Notes under the pieces: generated by a model
Told to the model about the DNA's origin: nothing
The model's input: only the letters and a program-made list of their open reading frames with translations
Database searches by the model: none
Assembly (NCBI GenBank): GCA_047605605.1
Contig: JASGFG010000003.1
Location: 1-64,000, forward strand
From: JAATGA01 sp047605605
Lineage (GTDB): Bacteria > Pseudomonadota > Alphaproteobacteria > Rhodobacterales > Rhodobacteraceae
Direction: 5' to 3'
Length of the DNA: 64,000 nt
Shown: piece after piece, positions 16,796 through 24,832 of the stretch
How the letters are laid out: every line of letters starts with the position of its first letter
Numbering within the stretch: position 1 is the first letter of the stretch
Program-made: the position numbers and the translations under genes

Positions 16796-17817
16796 CACGG
16801 GGCCTCCGGCAGGATCACGGGGTTCGAGGCATGAAGCGCGACCTCGGCCCCCGGCGCAAGGGCGGTTCCCTGCGGCAGATGCGCGACGATGCGCAGATCC
16901 GGCGCGGCCAGCGGGGCAAAGTGGCAGCGGTGATGGCTGCCGAAAAACGCGGTTTCCACCAGCCGCGCGGGCCCAAGCGGCAGATCGCCCGACAGACCCA
17001 CCGATTCAGGCCGCAGACACAGCGTTCCCGTTACCGGCGGCAGGGGCAACGGGCCAAAGGCTGTCTCCACCCCCTGCCCCGCGGCGCGCACCGGAATGCG
17101 GTTCATCTCGCCCATGAAGCCCGCAGCGAACAGCGTTCTGGGCCGCAGATAGACGTCCTCGGGCGTTCCGCATTGTTCGATCCGGCCGTGGTTCATCACC
17201 ACGATCCGGTCGGCCACGGCCATCGCCTCCTCCTGGTCATGGGTCACATGCACGAAGGTGGTGCCGACCCGGCGCTGGATCGCCTTCAGCTCGTCCTGCA
17301 TCTGGCGGCGCAGCTTCAGGTCCAGCGCGCCAAGCGGCTCATCCAGCAGCAGCACATCGGGCGAAACGGCCAGCGCACGGGCCAGCGCCACCCGCTGCCG
17401 CTGCCCGCCCGAAAGCTCGTGCGGGCGGCGGCGCGACTTGTCGGCCAACCCGACCATGGCCAGCATCTCGGCCGCGCGGGCCTGCCGTTCGGCGCGCGGC
17501 ACGCCGCGCATCCGCAGACCGAAGGCCACGTTGTCCGACAGGCTCATATGCGGAAAAAGGGCATAGTCCTGGAACATCGTCGTCGTCGGCCGCGCGCGGG
17601 GGGCCAGATGCGTCATGTCGCGCCCGCCGATCAGTACGCGCCCCTCGGTCGGCGTCACGAACCCGCCCAGGATCGACAGCAGCGTGGTCTTGCCGCAGCC
17701 CGACGGACCAAGCAGCACGATGAACTCGCCCGCCGCGATCTTCAGATCCACCCGATGCAGGGCGGTGAAGCTGCCAAAGGTCTGGCGGATGCCCTGAAAC
17801 TCTACCTCGGCGGTCAT
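16795..17817 (-). CDS. Polyamine/opine-type ABC transporter ATP-binding protein
   Basis: The 340-residue PotA/FbpC-type ATPase has Walker A GPSGCGKTT, signature LSGGQRQRVALARALA and Walker B VLLLDEPLGALD, plus a C-terminal TOBE domain from about residue 240. Phrases such as TTMFQDYALFPHMSLSDNVAFGLRMRG are characteristic of spermidine/putrescine-like importers. It overlaps the second permease by 4 bases and the MBL hydrolase gene by one base. It drives uptake of the ligand of the binding protein at 19440-20489. Confidence 0.92.
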   Translation of the reverse strand: MTAEVEFQGIRQTFGSFTALHRVDLKIAAGEFIVLLGPSGCGKTTLLSILGGFVTPTEGRVLIGGRDMTHLAPRARPTTTMFQDYALFPHMSLSDNVAFGLRMRGVPRAERQARAAEMLAMVGLADKSRRRPHELSGGQRQRVALARALAVSPDVLLLDEPLGALDLKLRRQMQDELKAIQRRVGTTFVHVTHDQEEAMAVADRIVVMNHGRIEQCGTPEDVYLRPRTLFAAGFMGEMNRIPVRAAGQGVETAFGPLPLPPVTGTLCLRPESVGLSGDLPLGPARLVETAFFGSHHRCHFAPLAAPDLRIVAHLPQGTALAPGAEVALHASNPVILPEAP

Positions 17818-18584
17818 CGGCGGGCCTTTCGGAACAGGGTCAGTTCAAGCAACACAACCATCGCCGCCGAAACCAGGAACACCAGCGAGCCGATGGCGTT
17901 GGTGCGCGGCGACAGGCCGGACCGCAGCATCGACCAGATCTCGACCGGCAGGGTCACGTCGAACCGGGTCAGCAGGAAGGCGATGATGAATTCGTCCCAG
18001 CTGAAGGTCAGCGACAGGAAGAACGCCGCGCCAAGCGCCGGGGCCAGCATCGGCGCGGAAACCAACGCCAGCACCTGCCATTCCCGCGCGCCAAGGTCGC
18101 GGGCGGCGCGCATGGCGTTGCGCTGATGCTCTCCCATCGCGGCATAGCAGATGGAAAAGCACAGGGGCAGATTGATGACCACATGCCCCACCCCGGTCGC
18201 CAGCAGCGAGGGCCGCAGGCCAAGGGCGGACAGCATCTGCAACAGGCCAAGGCCGATGATCAGGGTGGAAACCGTCATCGGCGCGACCAGCAGCCCCCGC
18301 ATCCACATCGACCCCGGCAAGGCCACCCGCGCCAGCCCCGAGGCCGCCAAAAACCCCAGCACCAGCGCCACCGCCGAGGACAGCAGCCCCACCAGCACCG
18401 AGTTCATCAGCGCCGCCATCAGCTTTCGGTCCGACAGCACATCGCCATACCAGTGCAGCGTCACGCCCTTGAACGGCGGCACCGGCAGGCGGCCATCCTG
18501 AAAGGAGAACACCACCAGCACCACCACCGGCAGCAGGATGAAGACGAACATCACCACCAGATAGGCCCAGGCCGCCGCGCGCAT
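17814..18584 (-). CDS. Polyamine/opine-type ABC permease (PotC type)
   Basis: The 256-residue inner-membrane protein starts MRAAAWAYLVVMFVFILLPV. It has six hydrophobic segments and the EAA-like loop MRAARDLGAREWQVLALVSAPML. The motif SFSWDEFIIAF-like segment (LTFSWDEFIIAFLLT) before the last helices is diagnostic of PotC/YdcV permeases. Its ATG overlaps the stop of the preceding permease. The two form the heterodimeric channel. Confidence 0.9.
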   Translation of the reverse strand: MRAAAWAYLVVMFVFILLPVVVLVVFSFQDGRLPVPPFKGVTLHWYGDVLSDRKLMAALMNSVLVGLLSSAVALVLGFLAASGLARVALPGSMWMRGLLVAPMTVSTLIIGLGLLQMLSALGLRPSLLATGVGHVVINLPLCFSICYAAMGEHQRNAMRAARDLGAREWQVLALVSAPMLAPALGAAFFLSLTFSWDEFIIAFLLTRFDVTLPVEIWSMLRSGLSPRTNAIGSLVFLVSAAMVVLLELTLFRKARR

Positions 18585-19438
18585 CACACCCGCTCCATCC
18601 GCAGCCAGCGGGCGCAGGCGGCATAGGCCACCGTCACCAGCGCCATCAGCACCACCGAAAGGGCCGAGGCCATGGGAAAATCCCCCCGCCGTCCCAGTTG
18701 CAGCATGATCAGTTGTGGCAGCGTCAGCTCGTTGTTGCCGCCCAGGATCTGCGGGGTGATGTAATCGCCAATGCACAGAACGAAAGTCAGAAAGGCCCCC
18801 GTCACCACGCCGGGCAGCGTCAGCGGCAGCACGACCAGCCGTATCACCTGCCAGCGCGACGCCCCCAGATCCTCGGCCGCGCGGGCATAGTTCGGCGACA
18901 GCTGCACGAGGTTGGCATAGATCGTCAGCGTCAGCAGCATGACGAAGAAATGCACGAAGCCGATCACCGTCGCGGTGCGCGTCGCCATGATCTGCACCGG
19001 CTGGGCCAGCAGCCCGATGCCGGTCAGGGCGTTCATGACCACACCCTTTTCCCCCAGCACCAACGCCCAGGAATAGGACCGCACGATGTATGAGGTCCAG
19101 AACGGCAGCACCGCCACCATCAACGCGGCGCGGCGCCAGCGTTCCGGCACCCGCGTCGCGATGATCCAGGCCAGCGGCCAGGCCAGGACCACCGACAGCA
19201 CCGTCACCACAAGGGTGATCTGCACCGACACCCATATGCCGTGCCGGAGCGACGGCTCGGCAAAGATGCGGACATAATTCCGCGCATCCGGGCCGGGCAG
19301 GATCGCGCGCCCCTCCAGATGCGACAGGCTCATCCAGACCATCGCGGCGAAGGGCAGCACAAAGAACGCCGCCGTCCAGATCAGCGCCGGGGCGACCAGC
19401 GCCGCCCCCTGCCGTTTTTCCTGCGCCTCGATGGTCAT
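18584..19438 (-). CDS. Polyamine/opine-type ABC permease (PotB type)
   Basis: The 284-residue membrane protein has LPFWTSYIVRSYSW and the EAA loop ARAAEDLGASRWQVIRLVVLPLTLPG, followed by GDYITPQILGGNNE, all typical of PotB/YdcU permeases. It starts one base after the binding-protein stop and its TGA overlaps the next permease start. It contributes half of the translocation pore for an unidentified cationic or opine-like solute. Confidence 0.92.
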   Translation of the reverse strand: MTIEAQEKRQGAALVAPALIWTAAFFVLPFAAMVWMSLSHLEGRAILPGPDARNYVRIFAEPSLRHGIWVSVQITLVVTVLSVVLAWPLAWIIATRVPERWRRAALMVAVLPFWTSYIVRSYSWALVLGEKGVVMNALTGIGLLAQPVQIMATRTATVIGFVHFFVMLLTLTIYANLVQLSPNYARAAEDLGASRWQVIRLVVLPLTLPGVVTGAFLTFVLCIGDYITPQILGGNNELTLPQLIMLQLGRRGDFPMASALSVVLMALVTVAYAACARWLRMERV

Positions 19439-19439
19439 C

Positions 19440-20489
19440 TCAATGTTGCAGCATCTCGGTCCACAGATCCTGCATCGCGGTGTCGGTCTCGGCGTCCGGC
19501 ACCGGATAAAGCTGGGCGCGGGCCAGATAGTCCGGCTGCTGGTCCCATCGCAGGATCGCCTTCTGCTCGGCGCTCAGATGATCGCCGGCCTTCTGGTTCG
19601 CGGGCATCCCCCAATAGCAGGAACTGGTCGCCAACCGTGCCTGCCCTTCGGGCGAGGTGATGTATTTCACGAAATCCAGCGCCAGTTCGGGCTGTTTGGA
19701 ATCCTTCAGAACGGCGATGGATTGCGTCCAGAGCAGCCCGCCCTCCTTCGGGATGGTCCAGTCCAGATCGGGATTGTCGGCGTGCAGCACCGCGGTCAGC
19801 CATTCGCCGCCGCCGACCAGCACATCGACCTCTCCCGTCGCAAGCGCCGTCTGGCTGGAGACGACATCGCCCACCAGCTTCGATGCCTTCTTCAGCGCGA
19901 AAAGCGGGTCTTTCAACTTGTCCAGCGCCGCCTTGTCCAGCTTGTCGGTCGGCACCCCCTGCCCCACGCCCACGATGCCAAGGACGGGCAGGTAATAGTC
20001 ATAGATCGCGATGCGGCCGTCATATTTGCCCGACCACAGCGCGGCCAGACTTTCCATATCCTTCGGATCGACCTTGGCCTTGTTGTAGGCGATGGTGTTG
20101 TAGCCGAACTTTTCGGTCACGGCATAGGTCGTGCCGTTGACCTTGTTGTTCGCATCCATGACGATCTGCGGAAAGTAGTCGCCCGTCGCCATCTGGTCGG
20201 CGGGCAGGGGCGCAAACAGGTCGCGTTCCACGGCGCGGTGCACATCCACCCCGTCGATCACCATCACGTCCCAGTCGCCGGGCTGAGACTGTTCCAGAAT
20301 GGTCATCCCGGCGGCGGTGCCCTCGAATTCCTTGGTGTTGACCTTGACGCCATGCGCCTTCTCGAACGGCTCCAGCAGGGCCGGGTCGGCATGGTCGCAC
20401 CAGATCAGCGCGTTCAGTTCCTGTGCCATCGCCGCAGGGGCCAGCCCCGCCGCCAGCGCCAGCGTGGCGCAGGTCGCAGTCCGTTTCAT
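19440..20489 (-). CDS. Polyamine/opine-type ABC substrate-binding protein
   Basis: The protein has 349 residues from the ATG at 20489, with a Sec signal peptide ending around AAMAQ and a PotD-like mature domain (ELNALIWCDHADPALLEPFEKAHGVKVN). It begins the operon SBP-permease-permease-ATPase-MBL hydrolase. Ligand-contact residues of known spermidine binders cannot be assigned here, so the substrate remains open. The promoter interval upstream is shared with a divergent TetR gene and holds a 12-bp palindrome. Confidence 0.88.
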   Translation of the reverse strand: MKRTATCATLALAAGLAPAAMAQELNALIWCDHADPALLEPFEKAHGVKVNTKEFEGTAAGMTILEQSQPGDWDVMVIDGVDVHRAVERDLFAPLPADQMATGDYFPQIVMDANNKVNGTTYAVTEKFGYNTIAYNKAKVDPKDMESLAALWSGKYDGRIAIYDYYLPVLGIVGVGQGVPTDKLDKAALDKLKDPLFALKKASKLVGDVVSSQTALATGEVDVLVGGGEWLTAVLHADNPDLDWTIPKEGGLLWTQSIAVLKDSKQPELALDFVKYITSPEGQARLATSSCYWGMPANQKAGDHLSAEQKAILRWDQQPDYLARAQLYPVPDAETDTAMQDLWTEMLQH

Positions 20490-20543
20490 CGTCGTCTCCC
20501 GTTGCTGTCCGCGCATCTTCGGCGCGGTTTTCCAGAAAAAAGT

Positions 20544-20555
20544 TGAACGTGTTCA
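20544..20555. promoter_or_regulatory. Palindromic operator between the ABC operon and tetR
   Basis: TGAACGTGTTCA has perfect 5-base arms around GT and lies in an AT-rich patch (20531-20580) unlike its GC-rich surroundings. It is 55 bases before the binding-protein start and 45 before the TetR-family start, a typical place for a TetR operator controlling both genes. Confidence 0.55.
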
Positions 20556-20599
20556 TTTTTGTAGTCAATGATAATTTTCGACATCCCCCGGAGACCGGC

Positions 20600-21253
20600 A
20601 TGAGCGGCCTGCGCGCCCGACAGAAAGCAAAGCGGAACCGCAGCATTCTGGAAGCGGCCAGCCTGTTATTCAGGCAGGTCGGGTATGAGGCCGCCCGAAT
20701 CGACGCCATCGCCGGGGCGGCGGAAGTGTCCGTGGGCACATTCTACAATTATTTCGAGAACAAGGCCGACCTTCTTCTGGCCATCGTCTCGATGGAGGTG
20801 GAAGAGGTGCTGCATCAGGGCGAGGCCGTCGTCGCCCACCCCCCCGCCGATGCGGCGGATGCGCTTTGCACCCTGATCGGCACCTATTACGACCATTCGC
20901 TGGTCTGGCTGACCAAGGAGATGTGGCGCACGGCCATGGCTCTGGCGATCCAGCACCCCGAGGCCCCCTTTTCCCGCCGCTATCGCGCGCTGGATCAGGC
21001 GCTTTGCACCCAGATGATCGCTCTGATCGGACGGCTTCAGGTTGCGGGCGCGATCCGGCGCGACCTGGATGCCGCTGCTGCGGGCGAGGTGATCTTCAAC
21101 GATGTGAACACCCGCTTCACTGCCTTTGCCATGGACGAGGCGTTGACGCTCGATGTCCTGAAGGCCTCTGTCTTTGCCCATATGCGGGCGCTGACGGTTC
21201 TGTTCGTGCCGGGCATCCCCCCGCCCGCACAAGGCTCGGGTTCCGAAAGCTGA
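20600..21253 (+). CDS. TetR-family transcriptional regulator
   Basis: The protein has 217 residues from the ATG at 20600 (MSGLRARQKAKRNRSILEAA). The N-terminal TetR HTH is clear: FRQVGYEAARIDAIAGAAEVSVGTFYNYFENKADLL at about residues 24-60. The C-terminal ligand domain is typical in length but gives no ligand clue. It is divergent from the polyamine/opine-type ABC operon and probably represses it. SD-like CGGAG lies 8-12 bases upstream. Confidence 0.9.
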   Translation: MSGLRARQKAKRNRSILEAASLLFRQVGYEAARIDAIAGAAEVSVGTFYNYFENKADLLLAIVSMEVEEVLHQGEAVVAHPPADAADALCTLIGTYYDHSLVWLTKEMWRTAMALAIQHPEAPFSRRYRALDQALCTQMIALIGRLQVAGAIRRDLDAAAAGEVIFNDVNTRFTAFAMDEALTLDVLKASVFAHMRALTVLFVPGIPPPAQGSGSES

Positions 21254-21289
21254 CCGCTGCGGCCGGGGATCGCGGGGCCGCGAAAGCCC

Positions 21290-21745
21290 CTATCGCCGCC
21301 GGTGCGGGTTGTCCTGTTTCAGGATCACCATAGTCGTCGTTTCCACCACCGACGGGATGGATTGCAGCACGTCGCGGATAAAGGTGCCAAGCGCGTCGAT
21401 GTCGCGCACCCAGATGCGCAGCACATAATCGACGCTGCCCGTGACCAGCAGGCATTCGGTGATTTCCGGCCTGCGGGCGACGGCGGACAGGAACTGTTCT
21501 GTCCCTTCCGGCCCATGGCGGGCCAGCCGGACCGAAACCAGCGCGCTGACGTTCAGGCCAAGCGCGACCGGATCCACCCGCGCGGCATAGCCGGCGATCA
21601 CGCCCTCCTCCTCCAGCCGCCTGACGCGGCGGGCGCAGGGCGTGGGGGACAGGCCGACCCGCTCCGCCAGATCCAGCATGGAAATCCGCCCCTCCCGACG
21701 CAGCTCGTCAAGAATGCGGTGGTCCATGGAATCAAGCACGGGCAT
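21290..21745 (-). CDS. Lrp/AsnC-family regulator
   Basis: The protein has 151 residues from the ATG at 21745 (MPVLDSMDHRILDELRREGRIS). The N-terminal HTH (LDLAERVGLSPTPCARRVRRLEEEGVI) is followed by a RAM amino-acid-sensing domain (GSVDYVLRIWVRDIDALGTFIRDVLQSIPSV). It is divergent from the aminotransferase gene at 21874, with an inverted repeat in the shared gap. Lrp-type proteins adjacent to an aminotransferase usually control it in response to the amino-acid substrate. Confidence 0.92.
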   Translation of the reverse strand: MPVLDSMDHRILDELRREGRISMLDLAERVGLSPTPCARRVRRLEEEGVIAGYAARVDPVALGLNVSALVSVRLARHGPEGTEQFLSAVARRPEITECLLVTGSVDYVLRIWVRDIDALGTFIRDVLQSIPSVVETTTMVILKQDNPHRRR

Positions 21746-21799
21746 AGGGAAATCCCCCAAGGACAGCCATATTTATAGTGAAGTCCTGCACAGATCCAC

Positions 21800-21819
21800 G
21801 CAATCCGGTTCCAGATTGC
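21800..21819. promoter_or_regulatory. Inverted repeat, candidate Lrp operator
   Basis: GCAATC-N8-GATTGC is a perfect 6-base inverted repeat in the 128-base gap between the divergent lrp-type and aminotransferase genes. It lies 55 bases before the aminotransferase start. Assignment to the adjacent Lrp-family protein is from position only. Confidence 0.5.
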
Positions 21820-21873
21820 AGAGTTTCGGCGGAATCACCAGCATAACATCCCCCCAGTGCCGGAGAATGCCGC

Positions 21874-23079
21874 ATGACCTTGCCCCACCGCCCCGCCTTT
21901 GCCCGCTGGCTGGAGGACACCAATGACGTGACGCAGACCTTTCTGGCCGCCTCGCGGATTCCGGGCCTGATCAATATGGCCGGAGGATTGCCCGCGCCCT
22001 CCACCTGGCCCGTGGCCGAACTGGCGGAACTGGCGGCGCGGGCGGTGGCCGACCATCCCGTCGATGCGCTGGCCTATGCCCCGATCGAAGGGCTGCCGGC
22101 GCTGCGCGAGCTGATCGCCGCGCGGTTCGCCGCCCCGGGCCTTCCCCTGACGCGGGACAATGTGCTGATCACCTCCGGCGGGATGCAGGGGCTGGACCTG
22201 CTGGGCAAGGTGCTGATCGACGAGGGCGGGCTGATCGCCGCGCAGACGCCGGCCTATCTCGGCGCGCTGGATGCCTGGAAACCCCGCCGCCCGCGCTATC
22301 GCCCGATGCGGCTGGAGGAGCCGGGCTTTGACCCCGTTGCGGCGCTGACCGGGGCGCAGTTCGCCTATACGGTGCCCAATTTCTCCAACCCGACCGGCAG
22401 GCTGGTGACCGAGGCCGAACGCCGCGCGCTGGTCGCCGCCGCGCAGGCCACCGGCACATGGCTGGTCGAGGATGACCCCTATGGCACGCTGCATTACGAC
22501 GGGGCGCCGCTGCCGCGGATGCTGACCCTCTCGGCCACCGGCGGGGCGTCCTGTGACGGGCCGGTCGTCTATATGGGAACGCTGTCAAAGGAACTGGCGC
22601 CGGGATTCCGCATCGGCTGGGTCATCGCGGCCCCGGCGATGATCGGCGCGCTGGTGGCGGCGAAACAAGGGTCGGACATGTCCACCTCCGGCATCGGGCA
22701 GCGGATCGCGCTGGACGCGCTGGCCGGCGGGCTGACCGACCGGGTGCTGCCCGTGATCCTGGACCTTTACCGCAGCCGCCGCGATGCGCTGTGCCGGCAC
22801 ATGGCGGCGCATCTGGGCGGGCTTTTCGACTGGCAGGTGCCCGCGGGCGGCATGTTCGTCTGGGCCACCGCCCGCGATCCGCGGATGGACACCGACGCGC
22901 TGCTGCGGCAGGCGCTGGCGCATGGGGTCTGTGTCACCCCGTCCAGCGTGTTCGACCCCGAGGGGCGGAACCGCCGGTCGATCCGCATCAACTTTACCCT
23001 GAACGACCCCGAAACCCTGGCCGAAGGGGTCCGACGGCTGGCCGCCGCCACCCGCGCAACCCTGGCCCTGGCCGCCTGA
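21874..23079 (+). CDS. PLP-dependent aminotransferase (class I/II, 2-aminoadipate/aromatic type)
   Basis: The 401-residue fold-type I aminotransferase has YAPIEGLPALRELIAARF, the PNFSNPTG asparagine/proline segment, the aspartate in VEDDPYG, and the PLP lysine in GTLSKELAPGFRIGW. The sequence resembles LysN/ARO8-type and MocR-like catalytic domains but lacks an N-terminal HTH. Length is normal for a stand-alone enzyme. It is divergent from an Lrp regulator and 35 bases ahead of an exported cyclase-family hydrolase gene. It probably deaminates an amino acid taken into this catabolic cassette. Kynurenine, aminoadipate and aromatic amino acids are all possible. Confidence 0.85.
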   Translation: MTLPHRPAFARWLEDTNDVTQTFLAASRIPGLINMAGGLPAPSTWPVAELAELAARAVADHPVDALAYAPIEGLPALRELIAARFAAPGLPLTRDNVLITSGGMQGLDLLGKVLIDEGGLIAAQTPAYLGALDAWKPRRPRYRPMRLEEPGFDPVAALTGAQFAYTVPNFSNPTGRLVTEAERRALVAAAQATGTWLVEDDPYGTLHYDGAPLPRMLTLSATGGASCDGPVVYMGTLSKELAPGFRIGWVIAAPAMIGALVAAKQGSDMSTSGIGQRIALDALAGGLTDRVLPVILDLYRSRRDALCRHMAAHLGGLFDWQVPAGGMFVWATARDPRMDTDALLRQALAHGVCVTPSSVFDPEGRNRRSIRINFTLNDPETLAEGVRRLAAATRATLALAA

Positions 23080-23114
23080 CCCCCGCAACCCCGACAGAAA
23101 GGACCCCTCCCCCC

Positions 23115-24059
23115 GTGTCTTGCAAAACCCTGTCCCTGAGAACCGCCCTTCGCGCGCCGCTGGTCGCGATCACGCTCTGCTCTCCCGCCCTGGCCGAGGA
23201 GCCGGGCCTGTGGAAGGTCTATGACGAGGTATTCAGATCGGCGAAATACGTCGATCTGACCCATACGATCACGCCGGACATTCCGGTCTGGATCGGCTTT
23301 GGCGGCCCGACCTTCAGCCCCACCGCCGCCGGGCAGGATATCGAGGGCTACGCCGCCAAGGGCGATGTCTTTACCTATGCAAAGCACGGGTTCGAGGCGA
23401 CAAGCTATGTTCTGCGCACCGATCAGCTGGGCACGCAGCTTGACCCGCCCGCGCATTGGGCGCCGGAATACCCGGCCATCGACGAGCTGCCGGCGACCTA
23501 TACCTTGCGCCCGCTGGTGGTGATCAACATCGAGGACAAGGTAAAGGCCGATTACGGCTATGCGCTTCAGGTCTCGGACATCGAGGCGTTCGAGGCGCAA
23601 TACGGCCGCATCCCCGAAGGATCGGTGGTCATGGTGCGCTCCGGCTGGTCAAAGGACTGGCCCGACCCGGCGCTGGCAAAGCGCAGCCCGTTTCCCGGCG
23701 TCGGTCTGGATGCGCTGAAATTCCTGCATCTGGAACGGCATATCCTGTTTCACGGGCACGAACCGCTGGACACCGATGCCACGCCCACGCTGGAAGGGGA
23801 ATACTGGCTGATGCACAACGGTTTTGCCCAGGCCGAAGGGGTGGCCAACCTTGACAAGGTGCCGCCCGTGGGCGCGCTGATCGCGATCGGCTATCCGAAA
23901 TTCGGCGGCGGTCTGGGCGGCTATGCGCGGTATGTCGCGATCTGCCCGCCCGACTGGCAATATGGCGTTTCGGTGGGCGAGGTGGCCGAGGCGCCGCTGC
24001 CGAAATCCGACAAGCCGCTGCATTTCGACCCCGCCCGCGGAATGCGCGTGCGCGACTGA
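23115..24059 (+). CDS. Exported cyclase-family (kynurenine formamidase-like) hydrolase
   Basis: The protein has 314 residues from a GTG at 23115 with AAAGGA 11-16 bases upstream, giving a Sec signal peptide that ends SPALA before EEPGLW. The mature part belongs to the cyclase fold (DUF/PF04199 group): VDLTHTITPDIPVW supplies the first metal-site motif. GTQLDPPAHW is the HxxxD-like metal motif with D replaced in spacing, and the segment EGSVVMVRSGWSKDW is family-typical. Kynurenine formamidases and isatin hydrolases are cytoplasmic, so a signal peptide on this one is notable. It lies between an aminotransferase and an RraA-like aldolase gene. Substrate unknown. Confidence 0.75.
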   Translation: MSCKTLSLRTALRAPLVAITLCSPALAEEPGLWKVYDEVFRSAKYVDLTHTITPDIPVWIGFGGPTFSPTAAGQDIEGYAAKGDVFTYAKHGFEATSYVLRTDQLGTQLDPPAHWAPEYPAIDELPATYTLRPLVVINIEDKVKADYGYALQVSDIEAFEAQYGRIPEGSVVMVRSGWSKDWPDPALAKRSPFPGVGLDALKFLHLERHILFHGHEPLDTDATPTLEGEYWLMHNGFAQAEGVANLDKVPPVGALIAIGYPKFGGGLGGYARYVAICPPDWQYGVSVGEVAEAPLPKSDKPLHFDPARGMRVRD

Positions 24060-24067
24060 CCCCTAAC

Positions 24068-24091
24068 CGCCAGCCGCCCCGGCGGCTGGCG
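24068..24091 (+). terminator. Intergenic GC hairpin after the cyclase-family gene
   Basis: CGCCAGCCGCC and GGCGGCTGGCG are perfect complements separated by 2 bases, forming a very stable hairpin (10 bp with a 4-base loop in practice) 9 bases after the stop at 24059 and before the RraA-like gene. No clear T-run follows, so it may attenuate rather than stop transcription. Confidence 0.6.
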
Positions 24092-24113
24092 TCAATTCCA
24101 CAGGACGCCCCCC

Positions 24114-24767
24114 ATGCCCGTCACCCTTGCCAAGACGACCGCCGCGCCCCTGTCGCAAGACCTGATCGCCCGCTGGCGGCAGATTCCGGTGGCGGTGGCC
24201 GTCGACCTCGCCCCCGGCTGCCAGATCAGTCCCGCCATCCGCCCGCTGCGCCCGGCCGGACAACAGCCCCTGCTTTGCGCCCGTGCGGTGACGGTGCGCT
24301 GCGAGGCCCCCGATTTCGGCGCGGTGCTGAAGTCGCTTTCCTTCGTCCGCGCGGGCGAGGTTCTGGTGATCGACGCGGCCGGTCACGGGACGAATGCGAT
24401 GATCGGCGATGTGCTGGGTGGGCATCTGCACCGGGGTGGCGGGGCGGGCATCGTCTGCGACGGCGCGATCCGCGACACCGGCGCGCTGGCCGGGTTCCCG
24501 GGCTTTTCGGTCTATCACCGCCATGTCAATCCGCGCGGACCCGTCGGCGCAGAACAGGGGGCCGTCAATGTCGCCGTGCGCATCGGCGGCCGGATGGTGC
24601 ATCCGGGCGATCTGATCCTGGGGGACGACGACGGCCTTGCGGCCCTTGGCCCCGGCCAGCTGGCCGGGCTGATCGACGCCGCCGAGGCCAAGCTGCGGCT
24701 GGAGGCGGACTGGACCGCGCAGCTTTCCGCCGGGGTGCCGGTCGAGCGCATCTTCGGCATCGACTGA
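24114..24767 (+). CDS. RraA-like / 4-hydroxy-4-methyl-2-oxoglutarate aldolase-family protein
   Basis: The 217-residue protein shows the RraA/HMG aldolase signature GHGTNAMIGDVLGGHLHRGGGAGIVCDGAIRDTGAL, including the Arg-Asp pair (DGAIRD) used for pyruvate and metal binding in class II pyruvate aldolases. Members cleave HMG, oxaloacetate or related oxoacids. Annotations as demethylmenaquinone methyltransferase are historical errors. It follows the cyclase-family gene in the same direction after a hairpin and could process the oxoacid made by the aminotransferase. Confidence 0.82.
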   Translation: MPVTLAKTTAAPLSQDLIARWRQIPVAVAVDLAPGCQISPAIRPLRPAGQQPLLCARAVTVRCEAPDFGAVLKSLSFVRAGEVLVIDAAGHGTNAMIGDVLGGHLHRGGGAGIVCDGAIRDTGALAGFPGFSVYHRHVNPRGPVGAEQGAVNVAVRIGGRMVHPGDLILGDDDGLAALGPGQLAGLIDAAEAKLRLEADWTAQLSAGVPVERIFGID

Positions 24768-24832
24768 CGCCCGCCGCCCGTCTTCAGGCTGCTGCCCGAG
24801 ACCGGGGCGCCAATCCCGCCACACGCGCGGGA

